Source: Seriola aureovittata (taxonomy: Eukaryota > Chordata > Actinopteri > Carangiformes > Carangidae). From it: a stretch of 64,000 nucleotides of DNA. Position 1 is the first letter of the stretch. Each line of letters opens with the position of its first letter. The position numbers and the translations under genes were made by a program. The stretch lies in contig NC_079364.1 of NCBI RefSeq assembly GCF_021018895.1, forward strand, positions 31,169,201 through 31,233,200. Reading direction: 5' to 3'. Under the pieces are notes generated by a model that was given only the letters and a program-made list of their open reading frames with translations, had not been told where the DNA came from and made no database searches. Of this stretch, positions 13,021 through 25,700 are shown in pieces.

Positions 13021-14349
13021 GTAGGTTGTGTCTTCACCAAATAAAGTGACAGAAATATTAAAGAAAACAAGTGTGCTGAGCTGTCAACCTGCTCCGAGCA
13101 GGGGAGCCACAAATCACACGAGACTCAGTCAATCTTGGCACCAAGACTGCAATACACCACTGGTTCAGCATATAAAAAAGCACTCAAACATCTTGAGTTT
13201 TCTATTCACAAGAAACATCTGCTGATGTGAACCATGGCTCGCAAAGAAGAGATCTGAGACTTCCGATCAAGAATTGTTGATTTACATAAAGCTGGAAAGG
13301 GTTACAGAGTAATTTCAAAGAGTTTAGATATTGTTCAGTCCACATTCAGACAAATTGTCTATAAATGGAGACGATTTAGTACTGCGGCTACTCCTGAGAA
13401 GTGGGTGCCCAGCCAAGAAGACTCCAAAGGCACAGCGCAGAATCCTCAATGAGGTGAAGAAAAACCTCAGAGTGACTGCAAAAGGCTTAAAGGAATCATT
13501 GGAGCTGGTTAACATCTCTCTTCATGAGGCTATCATATGCAAATCCTTCATGGCAGGATACCACTCCAAAAGAAAAAACACACGAACTTTCCCAAAGAGC
13601 AGCTTTGCACTCCACAAAACTACTGGTAAAATGTTTTATGGACTGATGAAACTAAGGCTGAATTGTTTGGAAAGAACAGGCAGCACTGGATACCGACACG
13701 AAAGCATCATCCCAACAGTGAAGCGGGGTGGAGGGATTATCATGATATGGGGCTTTGCTGCCTCTGGGCCCTGACAGCTTGTCATCATTGAGGGGAAAAT
13801 TAACTTCTTTTGAAAAGATGAAGTTTATCAATGTATCAAAGTCAGGGTGGCTGCTGAAGCTCAGAAATACGTGGTGATGCAGCAGGACAATGACCCTAAA
13901 CATCAAAAAAAATCTACTACAGAATGACTTCAAACAAAGAAAATCCACCTTCATGAGTAGCCCAGTCAGAGCCCAGACCTCAGTAGAGATGCTATGGAAT
14001 GATTTGAAGAGAGCTGCTCAAAAACAAACATTGGGCCATTGGCCAAACCTCCTCCTGAACATTGTGCAGGTCTGATCTGCAGCTACTTGAAGAGCTTGTT
14101 TGAGGTTCACTACTCCTAATGTTTAATGGGTGTGTTCAGCAAAGACACAAAAGATTATAACTGTTTGTGTGTTTTTTATCTTAACCACATTGTGCTTGTA
14201 TACTGTAAGTGTCTTGGAGCGGCAGCAGCTCTTTGATTTATAGTTTTTTGCAGTCATGTGACATTTAGATGAAGATCAAATTTTATAAACCAAATAGTGT
14301 AGAAAACCAGGTCATTCTAAAGGGTTCACACGCTGTTCTTGCCACCGTA
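13021..14349 (+). pseudogene. Tc1-like transposon with inactivated transposase
   Basis: The start at 13234 (MARKEEI) is followed at once by a stop, then by a recognisable Tc1 helix-turn-helix region (IVDLHKAGKGYRVISKSL, KWRRFST) in the same frame. A frameshift near 13390 moves the reading to the frame that carries RILNEVKKNLRVTAK. The catalytic residues of the DDE domain can still be found: the first D at 13645 (WTDETK), the second at 13886 (QQDNDPKH) and the E at 13986 (VEMLWNDLKRA), but they no longer share one frame. The right end near 14330-14349 (GGGTTCACACGCTG...CCACCGTA) matches the usual Tc1-type inverted end. No left counterpart was found. A roughly 50-bp foreign segment appears inserted at 14207-14257. 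The element cannot encode a working transposase. Confidence 0.88.
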
Positions 14350-14894
14350 TTTGTCCAAATTCATCAGTCTGTTTCAGTTTAGGCAGACTTCCCCAGAAAC
14401 GGGGGTTGTGGCGGTAACGAGCAGTAAGTCATGTACATTTTAGGAGGTCAGATCCTGTAACAAAGTCTGTAATAAATTACCAGCAGCTGCCATATTTGTT
14501 ACTGAGTAACTGGGGTGCAGACATGTTTTCAGGAGCAGCACAGTGCAGATTGATTGGATTCTTAGATGATGAAGCTCTGAGCTGTGAGGCTGGCAGCACC
14601 ACTGAACTCAGTCTGAAGGCTACAGACGGAGGCTGTCACTTAGAAAAAGAAGGCCATTGGAAACACATTAGGCCTTTAGGAGCACGGGGCTGACTTTGTG
14701 CTGACTGGATTCTGTCCCTGATGTCGTCGCCTCGGTCTGGCTGGGTCTGAGTAGGTAATTCATCATCTCACAGTAGTCTGTGCTGACTCAGATGCAGGCG
14801 GAGCCCAGCTGTAGCAGGCAGAGGATGCCCTGCTGCTGCTTCATTCGTTTAATTCATTTGTTTCTTGCGGTCATTTTTATGTTGGTGGGTGCAC

Positions 14895-14975
14895 TTAGTG
14901 TCTTGGATCGGCAGCAGCTCTATTGACTTATAGTTTTTTGCGGTAGTGTGACCTTTAGTTGAGGTGTCAGTCAGC
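14895..14975 (+). repeat. second copy of the segment inside the Tc1-like right end
   Basis: Aligns to 14206-14280 with roughly 80-85% identity by eye, including both the 'agtgtcttgga' segment and the adjoining 'tgtgacctttag' Tc1-like bases. This looks like a second partial copy of an already modified element, in the same orientation. Confidence 0.7.
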
Positions 14976-15345
14976 AGCTCTATAGCATATCTTCAATTAC
15001 TGACATGTCAATAAAAGCTTCCGTTAAATAATGCAGTAGTATCGCTGGCTGGACAGCACTGAGATGCCCGCAGCACCAAGCACAGGGACTGCTGTACCCT
15101 CAGGCTGCCTGCCTTCAGATCAACTGCTGAGAGAGAGTGAGGAAAAAAGGCAGCCTGTCTAAACAGGCACAAGAAGAATATGTTTTTTGTTTTTTTACCT
15201 CAAAGCTCTAAAGTGACATGTATCACGACACGTTCCCTCACTCCACAAATTAACTCCTCTGCCACTTCCTCAGCTCCCTCCGCTGTTTTCTCTCCAACCT
15301 GTGCAGACTGTCTAGAAGTGATTCATTTTTTCCATCTTCTCACTC

Positions 15346-15366
15346 CTCTCTCTCTCTCTCTCTGTG

Positions 15367-15403
<37 letters not shown>
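15346..15403. repeat. (TC)n microsatellite
   Basis: CT/TC dinucleotides with two TGT interruptions. Confidence 0.95.
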
Positions 15404-15404
<1 letters not shown>

Positions 15405-15844
15405 GTCTGCTTTCCTCAGCGGAAATAGTCGTCTCACCAAATCCACAGGTTATGATGAGGCAAATCCTCAAACCCAACACTTGAGCTTGTTTCAGAATCC
15501 AAGTTATCCCGGCTTCTTGCCTTTTCTTCTTTCTCTTTTGCTGTGTGGAGAGAGAGAGGACCCTGAAATCAAGCCATAGAATCAGTGGTGATAGCACACA
15601 CTTGACAGTTATAGTGTTGATGGTGATGTAGCTACTGTAGGAGCAGTATAGCAGCAGCAGTATCAGGGGCCTCACACCCACTTTCATCTTATTTATTTAT
15701 TTATTGGTTCATTAATTGAGAATTGCCTTGAAATTAGATAAAAATGACATAAATATACACAAATAGATAAAAAGGCATTCTTAAAGGTCCATATTGTATA
15801 AAGGTAGATGTCCATGTGTTGTTTGATTATAGATTAGGTCTAAG

Positions 15845-16145
15845 TTCTATATTAATACTGTGAAAGTATCAAAGCCTCAGTCCGAAGGGAAATGCACACA
15901 GGCTGTATTCAGAAACTGAGCCTTAAAACAAGCTGTCAGGACTTCTGGAACTTTGTGATGTCACAACAAAGGCCCTCAGCCATGCCCCAAGCCCCACCCA
16001 CCTGGCCCCGCCATCCAACCTTGCAGGATTTGATTTCTCTGAGTGTTTACCTGAAATCTGCTTTATTTTTATTGGATCACTCAGAAAATAGTCAGCCAAT
16101 CAGAAGAGATTCTCAGAGCCTGCTGCCCTTTGTCATTTAATCTGT
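15845..16145 (+). repeat. teleost interspersed repeat, family uncertain
   Basis: The stretch contains phrases common to a dispersed fish repeat: 'tttgtgatgtcacaac' around 15953, 'caggatttgatttctctgag' around 16024, and 'ggatcactcagaaaatagtc' around 16073. It has no coding capacity of note. Class not determined; recognised by eye, not by alignment. Confidence 0.6.
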
Positions 16146-16167
16146 GCTTGCATATTCATGTTACTCA

Positions 16168-16184
16168 ATAATTATTATTATTAT

Positions 16185-16215
<31 letters not shown>
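16168..16215. repeat. (ATT)n/(AGT)n trinucleotide repeat
   Basis: Consecutive ATT units change to AGT units, a compound trinucleotide microsatellite. Confidence 0.95.
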
Positions 16216-16216
<1 letters not shown>

Positions 16217-16929
16217 TGTAGAAGTTACTTAGGATATCATTTTACATCTGTCTCAACTCTAGAGCTGTTTTTAATATTTGGGGAAATTCAAATCAAGTCT
16301 CAAATCATTCAGGATCAGGTCCAAGTTTCAAAGACAAATACTTTTTTTGCTGTGGAATCAACTCTCTTCGCCAAGTCATATGCGTCAAGTCAAGTGATCC
16401 TCCTCCAGCAGTGATTGATGTGATGAAATGCGGCGTGTGCAACTTTCTCTGCTTCACACTACATGGATCCCGAGTCCAACGCAGTTCTGAGAGGAATTAG
16501 TCTCCTCATCTGTGGTGGATGATACAGTGCCAGTTATTTTGCTGTGTATGTGTTGACTTGATCAGAAATTGTGTGTGAAGGTGAATTCAGTGTGAGGCGT
16601 CACTTTCTTTGTGCATGATTTGAGGAGTCAGTGTGTCCTCAGGCAAGACACGATATTCTCCGACTAATCTGTTCCATACTGAGACACTTTTAATGAGACC
16701 TAGAGATGACTATGATTGTCATGGGAGAAGTGGCCTCTTTTCTAAGGAGAGTGGCAACAAATCAACTGACAAATCTTAACCTACCACTTCTAAAGCATTT
16801 TTTTTTTTTTTTGCGAATTTCTGTTGCCTCAGAAGGAGAAGGAGCCCAGACATGACTACTATCTTTAGAGACACAACTGCTAATCCATTTTGAGGGATGT
16901 TAGAATATGCCACTGTGGCTGGGACTCCA

Positions 16930-17290
16930 AATAAAACCTTGTGCAGCTGGTTCTTTAAAGCAGAGACTAAACCTCCCCTTTCATTAGCTGCCAGTGCCCT
17001 CCTTTCTCCCGCAGCGGGCTGTTTCTTTATTGCATTATTACCTCTATCTATTGGCTGAGGGTTATCATTTGTTTCTGAAACCACAAGTGAAAAACAGAAA
17101 CGCATTATAGGTCCTCCAACTCGTTCTCCCTCTGCCCCCACTCTCTCTCTCTGTCCCTCTTTCTCTGTCTCTCTGCGCTTGTGTGTGGCAGAGGCTTGAT
17201 GGAATTCATGCCTAATATCAAAGGGTTTGACTTTAAAGACTAATTGCTGTAATTTGTAATTTTTTGAATGAACAAGTTAAATGGATACCT
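16930..17290. promoter_or_regulatory. possible conserved non-coding element in chsy1 intron
   Basis: Apart from a (TC)n run at 17139-17176 this stretch lacks repeat character and stops short of coding. It includes an ATCAAAGG (TCF/LEF-like core) at 17217-17224 and TAATTG (homeodomain-like core) at 17241-17246. Its unique, mixed-composition look is what one sees in conserved intronic enhancers. Conservation cannot be judged from one sequence, so this is a weak inference. Confidence 0.25.
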
Positions 17291-19838
17291 GCTGAAAAAG
17301 AGCGCGCGTGCACACACACGTACACACACACTGACACACACAGCTGCTGAGAACTAGCCTGATGCCACACGTCACCTCGGGCCAGTCTGTTTCAGTGGCT
17401 GATCACATATTGAGTCTCCTCTCGTGTGTCTCTTCCTGAGAGCCATTTCACACTGATGCATTGCTGCCATTCATCATTCTAGCTGCGAGAACCAAGCAGA
17501 AAGTCATATGATACTGACTTGCAGCGCCAAATGGAAGCAGACCTAAACCATTTGTTTGACATTATGCTTGAGTTCTACCATGTCTGAATGGCCAAGGTTG
17601 CTGCGCTTCACCCTGTTAGCTGTTAGCGGTACACAGCAGCAGAGTGGAGGCAGAGCAGGAGGAAAGCAGTACGTTATTCAGTGGGAGGCTAATCACTGGG
17701 GTGCAGGATCCTAAAAGCAAACTTAAGAACTCTTCTTTAACTCACACAGTGTTTCTTGTTGTGTCTTTTTAAAATAAATCTAATGACATCAACCGGACAG
17801 GACGTGTGTTTTGCACCTTTAATAGATAAACGTTTAGAATACTGGTCTTTTTGTCTGGTTAAATTCAGTAAACAATTCATTTGTAAATGCCCCACTGAAT
17901 AAAATGGGTTTTTTATGTAATATACAGGAAATTCCACTTTTCTGGATGTTTTGATTTTTTATTTGTTATGTATTCTTATTGTCTCTCACTTCAATATAAG
18001 TGCAGTGGCTTCAGAAAATATGTGTATCTCTTCACTCTTTTTAAATGGATAAAATTGGAATTTTTGCCCATCAATCTACACTCAATAAGCCATAATGTGA
18101 ATTGTGGGATCTTATATACCTGGGCGTGTCCTTCTAAACTATGTCAAGTACATCTCAAGGATAACTAAAGCAAAGATGATGCACCTGACAACTGTTATGA
18201 GTGCCATAGCAAAGGGTATAAGTCATTTTGTAAATGAGATTTCAGTTTTTGATTTTTAATACATTTGCAGAAATTTCTAAAAACATTATTTCACTTTGTC
18301 ATTATTGGTCATTGAGTGCTGATTGCTGGGAAAAAATGGCACTTCTATTCATTCAAAATCAAATAAAATCTACAATGCATTGAGGTGTGCAGAAAGTGAA
18401 GGGGTCTTACGTCTTTAATAGTTAACAGTTGCTGATAGGGATCTGCTCAGGAATGGTCAGTGGTTGGATATCTTGATGTTGCACATTGTGGATTTTCAAG
18501 GCTTAATTTGACTCAAGCAGCTGATAAATCAAAGTGTGTCCTCTTACTGCTGACTGTCGATTAAGGTACATTTCCATGATGCACTTAGTTTGAATTGAGA
18601 CGAAAGAGAGTGAATATTGGACTCACATTCATCAAGTGGACAGAAACAAATTCCAAATGAATAATAATGTTGTTGGATGTGTAAACAAGCAACTGATTGC
18701 AAATGTAGATGTAAATGTAGCACTCACAGTTTGTTTCTGTTGGCCCAAAGTGGCCAAAAAAATCAGTAATTGCAGGTTTCAGTTCTGTAGTAGAGGAGTG
18801 TCATTGACTGTAATGATCAACTTTACATTCATTTTGTTTCAAGAACTTTCTACATGAGGAGGAAATAACACAATACAATCAAAACGCACATCATTGGTTG
18901 TCGCCCGTTGAGTTTTTCTGCTTTTCTCTTTTTGCTTTCGGAACAGTCATTACCGGCCATTTGGGCAAACACTGGCACTACACATCATGTAAGCCAGCTT
19001 GATTTCAGTCATTTAGCTCAGCTCAGTAACAGAATAAGAGTTGAGAGGAGGAAGTGTAAAAGATAAGAGACAGGACGTGTGTTTGCACATATTGAGCTGA
19101 TCAACAGCGAGACTAATGAAAATGTGTACAGTAGGCTTTGCTATTTATTTACTGTGGCTGTTGAATGTTTCCTCTGAGAACAATAAGAGGCTTCTTTCTC
19201 TTGAGCCCTGGCTAATGCACTCCCTGGCACTGCACAAGCTTCCTCCAACAACAATATTTCATTAGAAAGTGTGAGACCTCATTACAGTCAGTGAACCGAC
19301 CGTGCTTGTTTACTGTGCTCTGTTGTGGCTGTGAATCTGAACATACTGTGGCTACTTTGAATGAGGATATGGATGAAGCTTATTAGGCAGAGGAACCAGT
19401 GATCCACCTTGTTTACTGATTCAGTTGAGAGAAACTATATGTTTTACTGTTTGTAGGCAGAAAATAAAAACCTCTCCCAAATTTTATTTTATTTATTTAT
19501 TTGTCAATTTATCTATTTTTTGTTTTGTTTTGAATATTCACTGTTGTTTTTTTCACAAATGAATGTTGAGTTTCCCCCCCAAAAAAATTTCATATCACAT
19601 AATTACGCAATGGATGTTTGTGCAACATATTAATCAATCTGCTGCAGCGACTGACAGACTCCATTTAAATGAGTGACAATGCTGTGTTTTTTGGGTTTTT
19701 TTTATTCAGTGCTATTTTTGATATTTATATTGTTGATTTTTTTTTATTCAGTGTCTGGCTCTGCACATCTGCAATTCTGCAGTTGTGGTTTTAATTTTTA
19801 ACTCTATTGTTATCCCCAGTCTGCTGTAACATCCACCA
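17291..19838. other. intronic DNA without recognisable gene
   Basis: Short CA-rich stretch at 17307-17341; otherwise AT-rich intron. The region 19490-19770 has several T-rich runs. No coding frame recognised. Confidence 0.5.
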
Positions 19839-19865
19839 GCTAGTTAGCTAGCTAGCTAGCAAGCT
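19839..19865. repeat. (TAGC)n short tandem repeat
   Basis: Several TAGC units in a row; self-complementary unit. Confidence 0.85.
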
Positions 19866-19894
19866 ATTCGGAAACCCCCTCCCTCACAGCTTTC

Positions 19895-20125
19895 TGCTTT
19901 TAAGACAGGGGGACTGTGTCAAACCTTCTCTGTAACTTTCCAAACCTGATGGTCCAACATTCACACCCTCTTCTGCCACGACTGACCAGCTGTGCAGAGG
20001 TGAGAGAGGAGCCAGGGTTTTGAATTTTTCTCTCAAATTTGACACAACTGTTTCTTTCACTTTTCATGTAAACGACTGAGTGCAACACTGTGAGTGCCCT
20101 ACAGACGGGACTGTCCACCACGTCT
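19895..20125 (-). repeat. dispersed repeat, copy 1 (minus orientation)
   Basis: Read on the minus strand this matches 25480-25700 on the plus strand through several blocks: ACATGAAAAGTGAAAGAAAC, a GGCTCCT...CACAGCTG block, and a GTGTGAATGTTGGACCATCA block. Both have an open stretch on one strand, but the frames diverge, so this is a shared repeat rather than a gene family. Confidence 0.75.
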
Positions 20126-20422
20126 TTGTCGTTAGATACAATGACATAACAGGACTTAAATAAATTTACTACAATTCCCTAGTTCTTCTAAACAGGGGAT
20201 TTGAATGAAAGGAGATGCTCCTCCAGCTCTGGCCTCTCATACAGATGATGTGTGGTCAGTGGACCAGGTGCTTTTGACTTTATCTTGGCCACTTGCCAAA
20301 ACATAGACTGTAATTAGATTGTATCAAGCTAACAAGGCTAACAAACTAATAAGCCAACCCATTTGGGTGTACCAGACCAAAACAAGTCATGCACCAAATG
20401 TTCTGTACCATTGCACCTGCAC

Positions 20423-20425
<3 letters not shown>

Positions 20426-20510
<85 letters not shown>
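20426..20510. repeat. (GT)n microsatellite
   Basis: 85 bp of uninterrupted GT, followed by GT-rich sequence to about 20558. Confidence 0.98.
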
Positions 20511-20513
<3 letters not shown>

Positions 20514-20689
20514 ACATGTGTACGTGCTTGTGTACGTCCATGTGTATGTGTGTGTGTGAAAGGGCTCTTTAGTTGGCACTATCAAGATAGTACAAAGCTC
20601 TGTAAATCCAGTTAGTGGTAGTACCATCCACCCCATCCCCCCACAACCATACATAAGTGCTGCCAGGCAACCTGCTGCCCTTCACCTGT

Positions 20690-20830
20690 GCTCTGATGTA
20701 ACAGTGTTCAGAGGGATTATATTCCCTCCAAACTGCATGACGGACTGACGATCCGACATTTACACTCACTTTACACCATGAACCACCACGCCAGGAATTG
20801 TAGTCTCACACAAATCTGATTCCTGACATG
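20690..20830 (-). repeat. possible third fragment of the 19895/25480 repeat
   Basis: On the minus strand the block TGTAAATGTCGGATCGTCAG resembles the distal block of the repeat at 19895-20125. The match covers only part of the unit. Next to it, at about 20808, lies GGAATTGTAGT, the reverse of an ACTACAATTCC core. Confidence 0.4.
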
Positions 20831-23800
20831 GTTAGACAGCAAGTCTTAAGGACTAGCTCAGAGAGACCATAAACTGGTCCTTACCCTGGGCCTCCTCTGT
20901 GTTTCCTCACACTACCACTGTCAGGACGTCTGTCTTTGTGCATGTGGAGTCATTAAGTAGACATCTTATTGTCCTTTGAGTTCACAAGCCAGGACTTGAC
21001 ATTTCTGCATGGTGGTTGTCACATGGCTGCTGCGGGGAAACTGAAGTGATCCAAGATAGCTGCTGCTGCTGCATGTGTCAGTGGTGACATCTGGACCATG
21101 ACCCATAACCATCAGTGTACAGCTGTTGCCCCGTTTACCTGGGGTCAGGCGGCCATGCTGTCAGTGGGATCAAACAGAGACAGGGTTGTAATTAGTCCCC
21201 CACTCCCGCCATCCCCTCCTGGGCAGGCCACAGGGTTGGGAGGAGGGACTGATCACTGTATGCATGTTGAAGAGCCACAGCTCAACTCCCCAAACAGTCC
21301 TGGACCTTGAGAGCCTGCAACACCTCACCGCTCTGCAGTTTTACCAGGACCTCTCTCCTCGTCATTATGCACCAAAACCTCTGTGCCGCTCATATGAAGC
21401 ATGGGGCATAGTAATAGCTTTGTGTGGAGAAATACATGTTGCTCACCCTCAGTTTAACCACAGCTGTGAATGTGTGATCATATCAGTGACAGTGTTGAAC
21501 ATCATTAGGAACAGAAAGATATTAATAATAGAAAAATATTGCACACTGATTGATAAACAAATATAATCTGCAGGATTTTATTTGTTGCACTGCACTGTGC
21601 GGAGCAGTGTGCAGCTTGTTCCTGGGACTTTCAGCTGATGAAGTGAGAGCGTCCGTGGGCAGATCTGTTGTCTCTTGTCTATTCAGGGTTTTCTGTATCA
21701 TGCTCACTTATTAGCAAACCAGTTTTTCTTTGTTTACTCCAAACACAGCGGAAATGTGAAACTCACTCATCTCACTGTAGGAGAGGATTTGAGTGTGTAT
21801 TACATTCACACTGGAAGCATGACTCAACTAAAACTTCAAGCCTTCAAATGACATTTTGCTTGATTTGCAGGTTGAAGGACACTAATGAACAGTAATTCAT
21901 TTTAGTTTGCTTTTTGGGATCTTTGCTAATTTGAAGTTGTCAATTTAGTCCCGCTTGTCTTTTGATAAATGCCTTTTATAATTTCTCGGTATCAGAAAAC
22001 TATATAGTACATCATATTCTTGTATATAGTGTACCAGATTTTATAATGCATAGGCAACACCGACATGTAGCACATACACTAAATGACCAGAAAAATGACT
22101 GAAGACATAAAATGTTTATTGTTTGTCCCAGAGAGCAGGCTGTACATTACCACGTTGCTTATTAAAATAAGTGTTTCTAACATTTATATATATTTAGGCA
22201 AGACAATAGAATATAATGCACTCCAATACACCACCCTGGGAATGAATATGCACACATAGAGTAGGTGCCTGGCTTAACCAGTGTTGATGATTAGATGACT
22301 TAATAACCGCCTCCACAAATGTCATAAAAATAATAGTTCACTTTCTCCTCTTCTCTCTCTTCTTCTTTTTTTTTTTTTTTAATAAAGCCTCATAAACTTT
22401 CATGGGTAAAAGACAGAGGAGCTGTAACACACGGATTAAAGGCTCAGCTATTTAATGAGAACTTCCACCATCTCAGTTGATCACTACAAATGAGATGAGA
22501 TTCTGTGTTGGTCTGTCAAAGCAAGAATTCATTACACATGTGGGAGAACACATAAACATCTAAGAACATAAGTTTGGAGTTTGAAATTCACCGACTGGTT
22601 TTGTATTTTAATGTGAACAGCTCTGTAGTGATTGCATTGGGATTGTTGGACAAAATGAGTCTGTCTTTGTCAGAAAAACAACAGCACTGACTGTTTATCC
22701 AGACACTCACGTGGCCTCCGTGTGCATTTCCCTGACTGGACACCTCTGATAGCTGTGTGAATAATGACTGAAGAGGAAGTAGCTTGATGGAAAAGCACAG
22801 ACCGTTCACACTAATTCAGTTCCCGTTTACTACCAGCAGTCAGTGTTGGTTTCTTTGTAACCATGACCACGATCCTCCCCTAGCTTTCATCAAGTAGTTT
22901 TAGTTTCCTGAACTGAACCATGCCTTAATCATAGCTAGCAAGTACAGTTTCCGTGAACTCCCTCACCGAGGAGGTTTGTGTTTGGAGGGATTGTTTAGGG
23001 CAGGGACTGAGGTGCAGATTATAGTTTACATAAACATCTTCACTTTCTGTCATTGATGTGTGAGTAGAAACACTTGTCACCAAGCTTTTCTACACCCACA
23101 TCCCAGTTCCTGTTCTTTCTCCAGCTTCCTTGGGCGGCGCTCACTTAATGCTAGCTCCACGGACCACCAGGGCTCCACAAGTATGCTGCTGCCCACCGCA
23201 TGGCTATAATTACCTTCAACAATAAAAAAAAAGAGAAACATTTGACCAATATTGGGTCGTTTTTCCCTTCGCTTTTATGGAAGGTTTTAATTTAGCCCTT
23301 TCCTTTGATGTCAGAAAGCAGCTCATGCTGTGGATCCGCCCATGGTCAGCCTCTCTGCAGGCAGACAGACATTAATGATGCAGCTGTCAGCTGTGGCCTT
23401 CTACTTAAAGTGACGGGCAACTGCCATGGATGAGGAGAGAGGAAGGCCTTGTCCACATCACACCTGATCAAAGTTTGGTATTCCAGGTTATCGTAGTGAG
23501 GAACCAGACTGTTGTGTTGCTTTGCATGTAATCATATTGAATTTTTCGCTCATTTCAGATTTACATTACGTGTAATTAAGCTGGGATTCTGTTTGACTCA
23601 TATATAAAATCAGCCACAGAAGGAGAGATAATCCTCTCTAAAAGTATCATGAACTACACTAGAGGTGTGTCAGAAGCTGACAGGAGGGAATGGGATGATT
23701 CTGGCCTCTCATGGTAGTGGACTGGTATTTTTAGAGGAAGGAGGGATTGAGAGAGAGGAAGATGTGGCATCTCTCTATAGTGGTGCCAGAGTACGGTGGA

Positions 23801-24163
23801 GGACATGCTCATCCCGTTGGCCTGCTGCCCCTCTGTCACACTACACTGATTTGCGCTTCATAGGCCTGAGTCCTCAAGATTCCTGCTCATTACTCTACCA
23901 CTGACCTAAAGACCGGTTATCCATCCTCTCACTGTCAAAAAACCAGTTTGTTCTCTTTTTGCTTGTCATTGAAGTGTTTGTACAGGGTAAGAGTTTCAGT
24001 GTGGGCTTGGAGGGGTCAAAGCCAGTGACCCCTCCTTTGGGGACTCACCTTTATGTGTTAAGGATATTTTTGACATGTTTACTTGAATACAAGATGAAAG
24101 TGTGTTTGAGTTTGTGTTTGATTCTTGGTGTTTGTGTTGATCAGAGTGAGAGCAGTCTCGGGT
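20831..24163. other. intronic DNA without recognisable gene
   Basis: No gene or named repeat. T-rich runs at about 22338-22380 and a poly-A at 23223-23230. The stretch 21090-21260 is GC-richer and unique-looking but has no coding signature. Confidence 0.5.
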
Positions 24164-24330
24164 GTAAGATAAGATAAAATAATCCTTTATCAGTCCCACA
24201 GTAGGAACATTTGCAGTGTAACAGCAGCAAAGTGACAGTACAAAAGAAATGAAAATATCAATTACTAAAAATATTATAGTACAGCAATTTAGCATGCACA
24301 AATAGAAATAAAAAATATGTTCAAATATGT
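24164..24330 (+). repeat. LINE/SINE-like 3' fragment
   Basis: Opens with TAAGATAAGATAAAATAATC followed by 'ctttatcagtcccacag' and 'aggaacatttgcagtgtaac', a wording typical of a dispersed teleost retroposon tail. No reverse transcriptase is left beside it. Confidence 0.6.
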
Positions 24331-24884
24331 GACAAGAAATAGCAGCATACTCTTCAGATCTTTTACTATGGTGGAGTCTCAGCATTTTGGCTTCATAAAT
24401 AAAATGTTTTGCCAGTTTCCAGCATAACTTCTGTTACTGTGTAGTAGCAAGATAACTGAACTGAACATCCACTATCATAGTCACTCAGCAGCAGTAATTC
24501 TCTAGACTCCACATTCTGTCATTTAATTGATCACACATCAGCACCGGCAGGGTTTTTTCTTTCTGTTGATTCTGGATCTCAATTTTGTTGTTTTGTCCAT
24601 CATTTCTGTCGACAGTAGTGACTCTGTAGTCATTAAGTCAATATCTGAGATCTGGGAATACTGAGAATTCATTTAAAGTAATTTAGACAGGTGAAAAAAT
24701 GGAAGCAGTCAGACCATCAGACAGATTACAGACATTCCTGCAGGTTATTCAGATAAAAAACTAAGGTGGATGTTGAAATCATTGTCCAAACAGTCTGTTA
24801 TAAACACCCATCACAGTTTACAACAAAAGTTTCACAAAGTTTCCTGTTGTCACTCCTACAATTATTTATGTGACTAATGTAAAC

Positions 24885-24887
<3 letters not shown>

Positions 24888-24935
<48 letters not shown>
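24888..24935. repeat. (TG)n microsatellite
   Basis: 48 bp of uninterrupted TG. Confidence 0.97.
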
Positions 24936-24941
<6 letters not shown>

Positions 24942-25479
24942 GGACCCACGGTTTCAGTGTGCTATGTGATCGAGACCTTTTTGCAGTCACCTTTTAGTCA
25001 TGGTGCTTCCTCAGTTGCAAGTGTGTAGTTCTGCTTTTTGCCTTGTGTAAGGTCATTGCGGTTTTACCGTCCTCTCTGTGTGTAAGTACAGGATAGTTTC
25101 ACCAAGCAGCTATACTCATCTCCTGCGATCTGTACACATGACTGCACTTTGAGTAGACCTGATAATGCTCACTGCGTATACACCACACACACTCAGCATC
25201 GCTCTGTGCTCTTAGTGCTGGTGACTGTATTTTTCTTAGGACTGCTACTTTTTCAGAAAGTCAAGTTCCAATCAATATAAACTGGCATGAAGGAATCGTT
25301 TTATCCTGTGTTTCAGCTCCTTTTGGTATGTGACATTATTGATTTGCCTATGCCACGTGCTTGGCTGGATGCCTTCTGTAGGACAGGGTTATACTAGAAA
25401 AGAAAGGGTTTAAGTGATGTGTTGTCCAAACATGTTAGAAATCAAGTGTTCATACCTGATCTAAGAGAAACACTGACCG

Positions 25480-25700
25480 TCATAGAGAGATGGGAGAGAC
25501 GGAGTTGTTTAAATATGGGGTTTCAATCGATTTTACACATGAAAAGTGACAGAAACAATTATGTTAAATATGAAACGAGAGAAGTTCAAACCATGGCTCC
25601 TTCCTCATCCTCACACAGCTGACCAATCACGGTGTGAGGTGGGTGTTAGTGTTGGATTGTCGGTTTCAGAAAGTAGCAGGGAAGGTGTCGAAAATTATTC
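25480..25700 (+). repeat. dispersed repeat, copy 2 (plus orientation)
   Basis: Inverted-orientation partner of 19895-20125; shared blocks include ACATGAAAAGTGACAGAAAC and the CACAGCTGACCAATCACGGT region. About 5.4 kb separate the copies. Confidence 0.75.
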
